Assembly: GCF_003350405.1 (NCBI RefSeq)
Contig: NZ_QQAW01000001.1
Coordinates: forward strand, 558,001-622,000
Length of the DNA stretch: 64,000 nucleotides
Direction of reading: 5' to 3'
DNA from: Gluconacetobacter liquefaciens
Lineage (GTDB): Bacteria; Pseudomonadota; Alphaproteobacteria; Acetobacterales; Acetobacteraceae
A program made the position numbers and the translations under genes. Shown here piece after piece: positions 34,465 through 42,696 of this stretch; within the stretch, counting starts at the first letter, position 1; the number at the start of each line of letters is the position of its first letter. The notes under the pieces are model-generated. The model was given only the letters and a program-made list of their open reading frames with translations. It was not told the origin of the DNA and made no database searches.

Positions 34465-35222
34465 CCAGCGACGCGATGCAGGACGAATGGAGCCTCCGGG
34501 TCCGTCTGGCCGAATGCTACCACCTCGTCAGCCACCTCGGCTGGACCGAGATGATCTTCAACCACATCTCGCTGCGCCTGCCCGGCGAGCCGACGCGCTA
34601 TCTCGTCAATCCGTTCGGCCTGCATTACGAGGAAGTGACGCCGGAAAACCTGCTGGTGGTCAACGCCAGCGGCGAGCTGGTCACCCAGTCGGATTACAAG
34701 CCCAATCCCGCCGGTTTCGCCCTCCACGGCGCGATCCACGCCGCGCGCGACGACATCCATTGCGTCATCCACACGCATACCAGCGCCGTCACCGCCGTCG
34801 CGATGAAGGAAGCCGGCTTCAGCCACGATAATTTCTACGGCGCCCAGTTGTTCGGCCGCGTCGGCTACCACATTTTCGAAGGCATTACGCTCTATGATGA
34901 AGAGCGCCCCCGGATGCTGGAAAGCCTGGGCGACAAGCATGTGCTGGTCCTGCGCAATCACGGCCTCGCGGTCGGCGAGGCCGATGTTGCGCGTGCCTTC
35001 TTCCTGCTATGGGTCTGCCAGCGCGCCGCCGAAATCCAGTGCCACACGGGCATGATTCCCGGCCCCGACGTCAAACTGTCCGACGAGATCCGGCGTGGCT
35101 GCGCCCGCGACGCCGCCGGCCTGATCACCCACTCCTCGGCAGCCGACCTCACATTCGACGCCGCCGTACGCAAGATGCGCCGCGAACGCGGGCCACTCTG
35201 GCCCGGCGACAACGCCGCCTGA
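34461..35222 (+). CDS. Class II aldolase/adducin family protein
   Basis: A 253-residue protein of the L-fuculose-phosphate-aldolase/adducin fold. The Zn2+ ligands are visible as HTHTSAVTAV (about residues 97-99) and a later His in VLRNHGLAVG; NHISLRLPG near residue 34 is also a family block. It would cleave or decarboxylate a sugar-acid or keto-acid phosphate. Its ATG overlaps the stop of the panE-like gene by four bases, showing translational coupling. The two genes share the same frame apart from the upstream frameshift, so an artificial 587-residue fusion can be read; the real start is ATG 34461. Confidence 0.9.
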   Translation: MTSDAMQDEWSLRVRLAECYHLVSHLGWTEMIFNHISLRLPGEPTRYLVNPFGLHYEEVTPENLLVVNASGELVTQSDYKPNPAGFALHGAIHAARDDIHCVIHTHTSAVTAVAMKEAGFSHDNFYGAQLFGRVGYHIFEGITLYDEERPRMLESLGDKHVLVLRNHGLAVGEADVARAFFLLWVCQRAAEIQCHTGMIPGPDVKLSDEIRRGCARDAAGLITHSSAADLTFDAAVRKMRRERGPLWPGDNAA

Positions 35223-35241
35223 CGGAAGACCCGTCAGCCAA

Positions 35242-35269
35242 CCCCCAACCCCCAACCGTCAGCCCCCAG
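35242..35269 (+). repeat. CCCCCAR heptamer repeat cluster after the aldolase gene
   Basis: Two tandem CCCCCAA (35242-35255), a CCGTCAG heptamer and a CCCCCAG (35263-35269). It mirrors the 31450-31470 cluster in unit and in position just after a stop codon. Confidence 0.4.
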
Positions 35270-35302
35270 CCATCCGTCCCGATAACCGCGTCTCCCGGAA
35301 TC

Positions 35303-35341
35303 CGGGCTGGCACATGCGCTCACGGTTCGCGCGCCAGCCCG
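35303..35341. terminator. Hairpin between convergent aldolase and small secreted protein genes
   Basis: CGGGCTGGC (35303-35311) pairs perfectly with GCCAGCCCG (35333-35341) across a 21-base loop that has some internal pairing. It could terminate from either side, although no T-run is seen. Confidence 0.4.
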
Positions 35342-35362
35342 CATTGTCAGATGCGAACGGGC

Positions 35363-35722
35363 TCAGAAGTTGAAATCAACTGCCGCGCCATGAAAAGAGA
35401 CGCAATTGCCACCGACTTCATGTGAACTCGCCACTTCCGTCCCCGCCACTTTGACCTCGACGGAGCAGGTCTGCTTGTCTTCATGGGTCGTGACGATGAA
35501 GCTGTCGCCTTTCTTGACGACGGTCGCATGAGAAAGTTCGGCGATCCCTTCCTGCGAAGACAGGTTATAGTCGCTCTTACTGCCGTTCAGCACCAATTCG
35601 GCGGTCAGGCCACCTCGCTTGGTGGTATAGTGCATCGGCGCCGCATGGGCCGCAGAGATCACACATAGTGAAAGAAAGCCAAAAACAGCCTTTTCATCGC
35701 AGGCGGTCGTCTGCGTGGTCAT
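35363..35722 (-). CDS. Small secreted protein of unknown function
   Basis: A 119-residue protein with a signal-peptide core FGFLSLCVISAAHA and cleavage before APMHYTT. The mature part has two Cys (QTCSVEV and GGNCVSF) that could form a disulphide, and beta-rich composition. The N-terminus is odd: MTTQTTACDEK is charged and atypical, whereas a different frame over the same bases starts MKRLFLAF. A small frameshift in the signal-peptide region is therefore possible. Function unknown. Confidence 0.6.
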   Translation of the reverse strand: MTTQTTACDEKAVFGFLSLCVISAAHAAPMHYTTKRGGLTAELVLNGSKSDYNLSSQEGIAELSHATVVKKGDSFIVTTHEDKQTCSVEVKVAGTEVASSHEVGGNCVSFHGAAVDFNF

Positions 35723-35884
35723 TTTCCCCAGGCAGACAGGCAGCTTTGTGGGGACAGCGGCAGCAGGCCAATGCTCTGTGGCAAAAAGGACCGATAGATC
35801 ATCACGCCCTGGGACTGGGCATGTTGGTCAGCAGTTCCATCGCGCAGGAGGCGCGAGGACATGTCGGGCTCCCGGCTGCTTCTG

Positions 35885-36265
35885 TCAGCGGCACAGTCTG
35901 CCGGCAATGCTGTCGAGTTGCCGATCATAGGATGCGCGTTCCGCCGCACTCAGAAACCCTTGCCTGCGCTGGAGGGCGTCCGCATCGGTACGAACGGCAT
36001 CCACCTGGCGCCACATGCGATTGGCCAGCCCTTGCGAGAGGTATCGTGCTTTGCGCGCGTTCCCAATGTCCGCCTGAAGGATGTTGGCGCGTTCCGCGAT
36101 ATGCGCCTGTCGCTGATCCGTGATCTCGGCCCCGACAACGCCCGCAAGTGCGTGCTGCGTCTTCAGATCGCAGGCGGGATAATCGGCTATGATCATGCGC
36201 GCTCCAGCGGGCGAGGCCTGCAGGGACAGCATGAGGGAGAGTAACCAGACGGGCTTCATTCTCAT
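35885..36265 (-). CDS. Small exported protein, possibly LprI-like
   Basis: A 126-residue protein starting MRMKPVWLLSLMLSLQASPA, a clear signal peptide. The mature part is helical and charged with two Cys (PACDLKT and AGRLCR) near the two ends, a pattern seen in LprI-like or other small periplasmic proteins; the resemblance is weak. ATG 36265 was chosen because it begins exactly at the signal peptide. It lies 55 bp downstream of the racemase-like gene at 36321 in the same direction, so co-transcription is possible. Confidence 0.6.
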   Translation of the reverse strand: MRMKPVWLLSLMLSLQASPAGARMIIADYPACDLKTQHALAGVVGAEITDQRQAHIAERANILQADIGNARKARYLSQGLANRMWRQVDAVRTDADALQRRQGFLSAAERASYDRQLDSIAGRLCR

Positions 36266-36320
36266 AGTCTTTGATATCCGGCTCTGTGGTGCGCCAGCAA
36301 TGTGACGGGGTGCGAGAGTG

Positions 36321-37016
36321 TCATGCCAGGAGCGCGTACTCGATCGCGGCCTCAGCATGAAGCGCCGTAGTGTCGAAGATCGGCACGATGCTGTCCTCGG
36401 GTCGTACCAGCAGCATGATTTCGGTGCAGCCCAGAATTATAGCTTCCGCACCCGCCTCGATCAAACGCGAGATGACAGCTTTGTAGGCTGCGCGAGACGA
36501 TTCCTCGATCCGCCCCGCCACCAGTTCTTCATAGATAATGCGGTGGACGGTGGCGCGATCCTCGTCGTTCGGTACGATGACATCGAGGCCGTGATTGGTG
36601 ATCAGGCGACCTTTGTAAAAATCATGCTCCATCGTGAAAGCGGTGCCGAGCAGCCCGACTCTCGAAAAGCCAGCCGCCTTGATCCGTTCCGCCGTGGGGT
36701 CGGCAATATGCAGGAGCGGAATGCCGACCGCCGCCTGCACCGCCGGCGCCATGCGATGCATGCTATTGGTGCAGATCAGCAGAACCTTGGCTCCCCCAGT
36801 TTCGAGCCGCTGCGCCGCATCGACCATCTTCGCCGTCAGGCCATCCCAGTCACCTTTGTGCTGAAGCGCCTCGATCTCGGAAAAATCGAAGGACCATAGC
36901 AGGCACGGTGCTGACGCGGTCGGCCCGCGCCGGTTGCGTACGCCTTCGTTGATGATGCGGTAATATTCTGCCGAGCTTTCCCAGCTCATGCCACCGATGA
37001 GGCCAATCATATGCAT
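36321..37016 (-). CDS. Aspartate/glutamate racemase family protein
   Basis: A 231-residue two-domain enzyme. The N-terminal IGLIGGMSWESSAEYYRIIN is the family opening; the two catalytic cysteines are Cys82 (ICTNSMH) and Cys197 (GCTEI). Such PLP-independent racemases interconvert D- and L-amino acids (Asp, Glu, or broader as in YgeA). It follows a related gene (37066-37797) by 49 bp. The two differ substantially and are probably not recent duplicates. Confidence 0.9.
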   Translation of the reverse strand: MHMIGLIGGMSWESSAEYYRIINEGVRNRRGPTASAPCLLWSFDFSEIEALQHKGDWDGLTAKMVDAAQRLETGGAKVLLICTNSMHRMAPAVQAAVGIPLLHIADPTAERIKAAGFSRVGLLGTAFTMEHDFYKGRLITNHGLDVIVPNDEDRATVHRIIYEELVAGRIEESSRAAYKAVISRLIEAGAEAIILGCTEIMLLVRPEDSIVPIFDTTALHAEAAIEYALLA

Positions 37017-37065
37017 GTTGTTCTCTCCTGAACGTGAGTGTCGTTATTGCACAGACGGTCGGCAG

Positions 37066-37797
37066 TCATCCTGCCAGAGCGAAGTCCACGATCGCCTGAA
37101 CGTGGAGGTCGGTCGTATCGAAGACGGGGAAGTGTGGAAAATCCGACTGGTTGATAAGCAGGAATATCTCGGTACAACCCAGGATCACACCTTGCGCGCC
37201 CTCGGTTCGCAGCGCTTCGACCACACGCAGGTATTCGGCCTTGGACTCCGGCCTCAGGTCACCGCGCACCAGTTCGTCAAAGACGATGCGATCGACGATC
37301 TCCTTGTCCGCATCGTTCGGGACGATCACCTCCACACCGAATTTCTCGCGATAGCGTCTGCGAAGCGCCTCCGATTGCATGACCGGCATCGTGCCAAGCA
37401 GGGCCGCGCGACCTATCCCGACTTTGCCCATCGCCGCGCCGGTCGGGTCGGCAATATGGATGAACGGGGTCCTGCGCCCCGCCATCGCAGGCTCCACAAC
37501 GCGGTGCATGGTGTTGGAAACGCAGGCGATGACATCCACACGCGCCGCTTCGAGCCGCGAGATCCTGTCCTTCAGATAGGCAGCCGCCTCATCCCAACGA
37601 TCCTCACGCACGAAATACTGGATATTCCCGAAATTGACCGATGCGATGATGATCTCGCCATTGTCCCATCCACCGAAATGCTGGTTCAGCCGCTCATTGA
37701 GCATCCTATAATATTCGCCAGTCGCTTGGTTGCTCATGCCGCCAAGGATGCCGATGATTTTCTGGCGCAACGGGCGTTGGGACGAGATTTCATTCAT
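37066..37797 (-). CDS. Aspartate/glutamate racemase family protein, paralogue
   Basis: A 243-residue relative of the downstream gene, with IIGILGGMSNQATGEYYRML at the start and catalytic Cys92 (ACVSNTMH) and Cys208 (GCTEI). Both cysteines are present, so racemisation by the two-base mechanism is feasible. The first motif has a Ser inserted relative to the common CTNTMH, which may alter specificity. It is the first gene of the pair and is divergent from the AraC regulator at 37943. Confidence 0.9.
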   Translation of the reverse strand: MNEISSQRPLRQKIIGILGGMSNQATGEYYRMLNERLNQHFGGWDNGEIIIASVNFGNIQYFVREDRWDEAAAYLKDRISRLEAARVDVIACVSNTMHRVVEPAMAGRRTPFIHIADPTGAAMGKVGIGRAALLGTMPVMQSEALRRRYREKFGVEVIVPNDADKEIVDRIVFDELVRGDLRPESKAEYLRVVEALRTEGAQGVILGCTEIFLLINQSDFPHFPVFDTTDLHVQAIVDFALAG

Positions 37798-37942
37798 GTC
37801 TGGTCACTCATGTCCACAATGATCTGTATCCTTCCTGGAGCATTCAAACAGGTGGATAACACCCTCTAGTCGATGCACTCAGCGCCGGATTGGAAAATCC
37901 TGCTCTGATGCTTCATAAGGGGCAGGGTGGAATGAAGGACCA

Positions 37943-38776
37943 ATGGCGAAGACGCGAGACAGGGTGAGATTGTGGCGCGATTCCAGCCTGCCGGGCGGGA
38001 TGGAATTGCTGCGCGCATCCTGCTTCGACTATCGCTATCCCGCTCACTCTCATGACGAGTTTGTCATTGCCGCCTTCGTTCGCGGAGCCCAGCGGCACCG
38101 CATCGCGCGCTATCAAGGCATCGCCGAGCCAGGCACCGTCATGATTATTCCACCTGGAGAAGTGCATACTGGCGAAGCCGTAGAATGCGATCTGGGGTGG
38201 GATTACTGTGCTTTCTACCCGACCGTCCAGTTCGTCGATGCACTGGCGGCAGACATTCTGCCGGGGCGGGGAAACCTCGATTTTGGACGCGATCTTCTTC
38301 GGCAGGACACCGGCCTTGCCGAGAGGTTATTACAGGCTTCGTGCGCCGCCTCAGCGTGGCAGGCTCCGCTCGAGCGGCAATGCGCCGTCTATGAAGCACT
38401 GGGCAATGTCATCGCGCGTTATGGCGAACGCACCGGACGATCGGTCAAAGCCGCTTCGCGTCCTGCCGATGTCCGCAGGGCGCAGGCGTTTCTCGCAGAA
38501 CAATTCCATGGACATCTGAGCATCGATGAGGTCGCTTCGGCGGCTGGGATCAGTCAATACCATCTCATGCGTAGTTTCCGTGCGACGACTGGACTTTCCG
38601 TCCATCAATTCCTGACGCAGATCCGGCTCGGTCACGCCAAGCAACTGCTCGCTAAAGGCGTAAGTGCAGCACAAACGGCGACGAGCGTCGGTTTTTATGA
38701 CCAGAGCCACCTCATCAATCAGTTCCGTCGGTATTTCGGGGTCACCCCAAAGCAGTACACAACGGCATCGCGCTAG
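37943..38776 (+). CDS. AraC-family regulator
   Basis: A 277-residue regulator with an N-terminal cupin domain (YRYPAHSHDEFVIAAFVRG; MIIPPGEVHTGEAVE) and a C-terminal AraC DNA-binding domain (ASAAGISQYHLMRSFRATTG; TATSVGFYDQSHLINQFRRY). It is divergent from the racemase pair and the 145-bp spacer is presumably the shared control region, so it probably senses an amino acid or related ligand. Base composition here is lower in GC than around 20-35 kb. Confidence 0.9.
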   Translation: MAKTRDRVRLWRDSSLPGGMELLRASCFDYRYPAHSHDEFVIAAFVRGAQRHRIARYQGIAEPGTVMIIPPGEVHTGEAVECDLGWDYCAFYPTVQFVDALAADILPGRGNLDFGRDLLRQDTGLAERLLQASCAASAWQAPLERQCAVYEALGNVIARYGERTGRSVKAASRPADVRRAQAFLAEQFHGHLSIDEVASAAGISQYHLMRSFRATTGLSVHQFLTQIRLGHAKQLLAKGVSAAQTATSVGFYDQSHLINQFRRYFGVTPKQYTTASR

Positions 38777-38826
38777 AGCATCTTCACCTGCTTGAATGCA
38801 CGGATTCAAACAGGTGAAGATGCTCT
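38775..38826. repeat. 52-bp near-perfect inverted repeat
   Basis: Two 23-base arms (AGAGCATCTTCACCTG... and its complement) match at 22 of 23 positions around GCACGG. It starts inside the AraC stop codon. A 13-base part of one arm, ATTCAAACAGGTG, recurs alone at 37842-37854 in the racemase/AraC spacer. It could act as a terminator (no T-run) but looks more like a small mobile or intergenic repeat element. Confidence 0.6.
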
Positions 38827-38952
38827 GCTCCTGGGTGAACGAGCAACAGGCCCAACCTTGCCCCTCTCCGCGGATGCAGACCGATAACGAGAGAAACGAC
38901 TATGCGCGCACCGGTGTGAAACCCGGCCACAAGCCGGCTTTCTGCGTCATCT

Positions 38953-40104
38953 TTATGTACTCTTACGGGATAGATATTTCCTGGAACGCAGCAGGATCTG
39001 CCACAGGACACGGCGCCCCCAAAGAGCAGCGCGGTTTGATGGGACGAACAATTGGGAGCGCAAGGCAATGAACCTCTGATGCTTGCGAATAAATGGTCGC
39101 ATCCGGGCCTCGAACGTTTCCAGAGCCGCAGCAATATCGTGCGGACAAGCTGCTAGGGCTTCACCGAGCACCTGTCCGCCAATCATGCCGGCCGAAGCCC
39201 CCATGCCGGAATACAGGGTCAGGCACCAGGCTGAGTCCCCAAGGAGCAAGACACGGCCTTGCGACCAACGGGGCATTTTGACCATCTGAACGGAATCGAA
39301 CAGGAAGTCGTCTGTTGACGCAAGATCCTCAAGGGCTCTGGAAATAATCCCGTCGCCATCCAGATCGGCGAAGATCCGCCGTAGCGTGGGAAGCGGGTTT
39401 TGTTTTGAAGCCTTCTCCGGATTCTTGGTCCGGTACGAAAACAACGCGGTTGAGGGCCGGTCCTCCAGCGGAAACACGGTCAGGGTGCGCTTTACGTCAG
39501 CAACCATGAGTCCATCCCCAGCCTTGAAGCCAATGACGGGGCGTGCCAGCGGAAAAGCGCATAGCATCGTTCCAATCGAGTGGAAAAATGCCTTGTCCGG
39601 GCCGAAGACCAGTTTACGGACGGTTGAACGAACTCCGTCAGCGCCGATGACAAGGTCATAGGTTTCCGTCGTTTCCTGACCATCATCGTTTCGGAATGTC
39701 ACCTTGGCCTGCGTGACGCCATTGACGATGACCACAGGGACAGTGCCGAATCGCACCTCTATCTTGTCTTCAAGTCCGTGCCAGAGAGCCTCCTCAATAT
39801 CGCCTCGCAGTAAGGCAATCGGAGCATTCGTCTCCTGCGTCAGATCGGCAATCCGCCTGCGCGTCCCGTCCTTGCGAACATCCCAGAACTGGATGTGTTC
39901 GGGTGTCCGCTTTTCCATGACATCCAGCACACCCAGGGCCGCAGCGGCGTTCTTGCCCTCATCGCGCAGACCGATGAAGTAGCCGCCTTTCCGCCGCTCT
40001 GGGGCTCGCTCGATAATCACAGGTGTCCAGCCGTGACGCTTCAATGCGATGGCAGCGGACATGCCACCAATACCGAGACCTACGATCAGTGCGCGCTGTG
40101 TCAT
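38953..40104 (-). CDS. FAD-dependent monooxygenase, TetX-like
   Basis: A 383-residue flavoprotein. The FAD-binding motif VGLGIGGMSAAIALKRHG is at residues about 7-24, the DG motif VIGADGVRSTVRKLV is in the middle and the GD motif VLLLGDSAWCLTLYSGMGAS follows. Length and pattern match the TetX/salicylate-hydroxylase-like group that attacks tetracyclines, aromatic acids and similar compounds. ATG 40104 was chosen because it begins directly before the Rossmann motif. It is divergent from a TetR regulator with a clear operator. GC content is visibly lower than in neighbouring genes. Confidence 0.88.
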   Translation of the reverse strand: MTQRALIVGLGIGGMSAAIALKRHGWTPVIIERAPERRKGGYFIGLRDEGKNAAAALGVLDVMEKRTPEHIQFWDVRKDGTRRRIADLTQETNAPIALLRGDIEEALWHGLEDKIEVRFGTVPVVIVNGVTQAKVTFRNDDGQETTETYDLVIGADGVRSTVRKLVFGPDKAFFHSIGTMLCAFPLARPVIGFKAGDGLMVADVKRTLTVFPLEDRPSTALFSYRTKNPEKASKQNPLPTLRRIFADLDGDGIISRALEDLASTDDFLFDSVQMVKMPRWSQGRVLLLGDSAWCLTLYSGMGASAGMIGGQVLGEALAACPHDIAAALETFEARMRPFIRKHQRFIALRSQLFVPSNRAALWGRRVLWQILLRSRKYLSRKST

Positions 40105-40165
40105 ATACCGGATTTCCAATGGAGGTGGCTTTCTCCATCTGAACATTGCATAGATCAAAGGGAGC

Positions 40166-40192
40166 ATCAATCTGAACGATGTTCATATTGAT
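40166..40192. promoter_or_regulatory. TetR operator between monooxygenase and TetR gene
   Basis: ATCAATCTGAAC-GAT-GTTCATATTGAT forms two 12-base arms that match at 11 positions around a 3-bp centre. It lies 62 bp before the monooxygenase start and 16 bp before the TetR start, the standard position for autoregulated divergent control. Confidence 0.7.
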
Positions 40193-40207
40193 GAAAAAGA
40201 GGACTGC

Positions 40208-40825
40208 ATGAGCGTGAAAGCACGGGACAGCTATCATCACGGCGATCTGAAAACAGCGCTGATCGTGGCGTCGGAGGAGATCATTCGAGCGGAAGGTGTT
40301 GAAGGATTTACATTGAGGAAGGCTGCCCGGTCCGCTGGCGTCTCTCCCGGAGCACCTTCACATCATTTCAGCGGCACGAAAGGGCTTCTAACGGCTGTGG
40401 CAATCCGGGTCTTCAAACATCTGGGAGCCGAACTGAATGTCCTCCCGTCGTCTGGCGTACCGGCTCAGGACCTTCGGACGCAGGCGTTGGGGTACGTAAA
40501 ATTTGCTGCGCGTAATCCCGGACTGTTCCGCCTGATCTGCCGCGTCGACCTGATCGACTTCAAAGATCCTGACCTGATGCAGGCCTCCTTTGAGGCGATG
40601 ACATCATATGGACATGCCGCTGCCGCCTATTTTGGGCACGAACCACCAGAGCTGAGCAAACGTGTCTTTCGTCCACATATGGCCAGTGCAACGGCAACCG
40701 CTCATGGACTGGCGCATATGGTGATAGAAGGACGGCCTGCGCTCTTTTTGGATACACCAGATCCAGTGGCTACCTTTATTGAGACGATGCTTCCATCGAT
40801 TCTGATGGCAACATGGCCGGATTGA
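40208..40825 (+). CDS. TetR/AcrR-family regulator
   Basis: A 205-residue TetR repressor. The helix-turn-helix at about residues 12-58 reads HHGDLKTALIVASEEIIRAE, then FTLRKAARSAGVSPGAPSHH; the C-terminal domain (FAARNPGLFRLICRVDLIDF) resembles the WHG/TetR_C group. It is divergent from the TetX-like monooxygenase and a near-perfect palindrome sits between them, so it very likely represses that gene and itself. Confidence 0.92.
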   Translation: MSVKARDSYHHGDLKTALIVASEEIIRAEGVEGFTLRKAARSAGVSPGAPSHHFSGTKGLLTAVAIRVFKHLGAELNVLPSSGVPAQDLRTQALGYVKFAARNPGLFRLICRVDLIDFKDPDLMQASFEAMTSYGHAAAAYFGHEPPELSKRVFRPHMASATATAHGLAHMVIEGRPALFLDTPDPVATFIETMLPSILMATWPD

Positions 40826-41060
40826 TGCGTTGAGCATGCGTAAGCTTGCCGTCCGTGACAGCGGCGTTTGTCGTTTCCGCCATGTAGCATTCCAAGCAGG
40901 ATGGCTATCCAGCTCATTGCGGACTACATGAAAGAGTGCAGGCAGTTTGCTGGAAAATGCTCACCTGGCTGATGATGTCCGCTTCCCGAAAAGCACCCCA
41001 CGGTCTCCATGTCTTCGATAAAGGCGAAAGAAGCCACGTCCGGAAAGGACAAGACAATCC

Positions 41061-41537
41061 TCAGTTCGCCTTCGACGGATCATCCCCAGGGTTGACGTAA
41101 GTCATGCCGAAAGGCCCAACACCGGAAATCTCCATGATAACCGACGCATCCGCCGTTCGCAGGGCGTGCGGGGTTTCCCTGGGCAGATGGACGAATCCCC
41201 CCGCCGCGAGTTCGTGCGCCTGTGCGCCGGTAAAGCTCTTGCCAATGTAATGGGTGAAATGGCCGGCCAGAACGGTTAAGGTCTCGTCCATGTTATGGGT
41301 ATGCGGCGCGATCTGCGCATGGGCCGGCATCTTCACCCGGATGACGAACGGCCCAGGTTGGGCCACATTCCCGTAAACATAGGCAATTTCGATCCCCTTC
41401 GGAAAATCCGCTGGCGCGGCCTGCCATCTGACATCCTGCTGCGTCAGAACGATCGGCCTGTCCTCAGCGCGTGCGCCCGGCTCGACAGTCGCGAACCCGG
41501 CAGTCACCAGCAAGGCAAGAAAAGGAATTTTCAACAT
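41061..41537 (-). CDS. Secreted cupin-domain protein
   Basis: A 158-residue protein with a signal peptide (MLKIPFLALLVTAGFATVEP, cleavage after ARA) and a cupin fold: metal-ligand motif APHTHNMDETLTVLAG and the second motif HLPRETPHALRT. Enzymatic function unknown. ATG 41537 begins the signal peptide; a longer frame upstream adds 47 non-homologous residues. It is 55 bp downstream of the aldo/keto reductase in the same direction. Confidence 0.8.
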   Translation of the reverse strand: MLKIPFLALLVTAGFATVEPGARAEDRPIVLTQQDVRWQAAPADFPKGIEIAYVYGNVAQPGPFVIRVKMPAHAQIAPHTHNMDETLTVLAGHFTHYIGKSFTGAQAHELAAGGFVHLPRETPHALRTADASVIMEISGVGPFGMTYVNPGDDPSKAN

Positions 41538-41592
41538 CGTGCTCTCCCCCCAAAGCATGGCCGCCAACCCCTTCCAGCCCATCCTGCCCTTG

Positions 41593-42432
41593 CTAAAACG
41601 TCGCCGGGTCCGGCCCGATGCGACCATCCGCCCGATCCAGACCTGCAATCCGCTGCATGTCCTCCGCATCCAGGGCAAAATCGAAGACTGAAATATTCTC
41701 CTCGATCCGCTTTGGCGTGACCGATTTGGGAATAACGATCAGCCCGTTGTCGAGATGCCAGCGAATGACCGCCTGCGCCGGCGTCTTGCCGTATTTCCGG
41801 CCGATCTCCGCAATCACAGGGTCTTCCAGCACCTGCCCCTGCCCAAGCGGGCTCCAGGATTCGGTCCTGATGCCGTGTTTTTCATGAAAGGCGCGCAGCG
41901 CGCGCTGCTGGAAACGCGGATGCAGTTCGATCTGATTGACGGCCGGCACCACGCCCGTCGCCGCGATGACGCGGTCCAGATCTTCAGGGCGAAAATTCGA
42001 AACACCGATCGACCGCACCCGCCCGTCTTTCTGGAGCGCCACCATCGCCTTCCACGTCTCGACAAACCTGCCTTCGGCGGCCCGCGGCCAGTGGATCAGA
42101 TACAGGTCCAGCACTTCGCGGCGCAGCTTGCGCAGGCTGGTCTCGAACGCGCGCATTGTCGCGTCATACCCCTGGTCATCGTTCCAGAGCTTGGTCGTGA
42201 CATAAATGCCAGGGTGATCCGCCAGCCCGTCGCCCACCCCCTCTTCGTTTTTGTAGATCGCCGCCGTATCCACGGCCAGATATCCCGTATCGGCCGCATA
42301 GCGCACGATATCGGCCGTCTCGGCTGCCGGCGTCCGCCATACGCCCAGGCCCAGTTGCGGCATCGTCGTACCGTCATTGAGCGGGATACGCGGCTGCGTG
42401 CCTTTTCCAGGCCGGGAGTCGGGATTGTTCAT
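41593..42432 (-). CDS. Aldo/keto reductase (2,5-diketogluconate-reductase-like)
   Basis: A 279-residue AKR with the full catalytic tetrad: Asp55 and Tyr60 (DTAAIY), Lys81 (VTTKLWN) and His114 (LIHWP). IPKSVTPKRIEENISVFDF near the C-terminus is the NADPH-binding motif of AKR5-type enzymes, which reduce 2,5-diketo-gluconate and other dicarbonyls. In acetic acid bacteria this fits ketogluconate metabolism. A cupin gene follows. Confidence 0.93.
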   Translation of the reverse strand: MNNPDSRPGKGTQPRIPLNDGTTMPQLGLGVWRTPAAETADIVRYAADTGYLAVDTAAIYKNEEGVGDGLADHPGIYVTTKLWNDDQGYDATMRAFETSLRKLRREVLDLYLIHWPRAAEGRFVETWKAMVALQKDGRVRSIGVSNFRPEDLDRVIAATGVVPAVNQIELHPRFQQRALRAFHEKHGIRTESWSPLGQGQVLEDPVIAEIGRKYGKTPAQAVIRWHLDNGLIVIPKSVTPKRIEENISVFDFALDAEDMQRIAGLDRADGRIGPDPATF

Positions 42433-42696
42433 TATCCGTTTCTTTCAATCATGCGCTTTACGGTCACTGACGCCGCAAAGCCGCACAGGTTGCCTCAGAG
42501 CCATGACCGATGGCGGCACCGGGTAGAAGGGAAGGCGCTTCATTTTCTTAAAATGCCAAGTGCTTCCATTTGCTTTCAGAATCCCCATCCGCCGGCTTGC
42601 CTCAAGGGATCGTGTAGAAAAAAAACCGTTCCCCCCTTGCCCGGCAGATAACCGTGCCGACCTACACTCTCGTGGTCCAACCAACAGGAGGCCATC

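Noticed and set aside
33459-35222. A genuine fused ketopantoate-reductase/aldolase protein
   Set aside because: PanE-like homology leaves this frame after the C7 run and resumes in another; the aldolase has its own ATG overlapping the panE-like stop. The fusion is a by-product of the frameshift.
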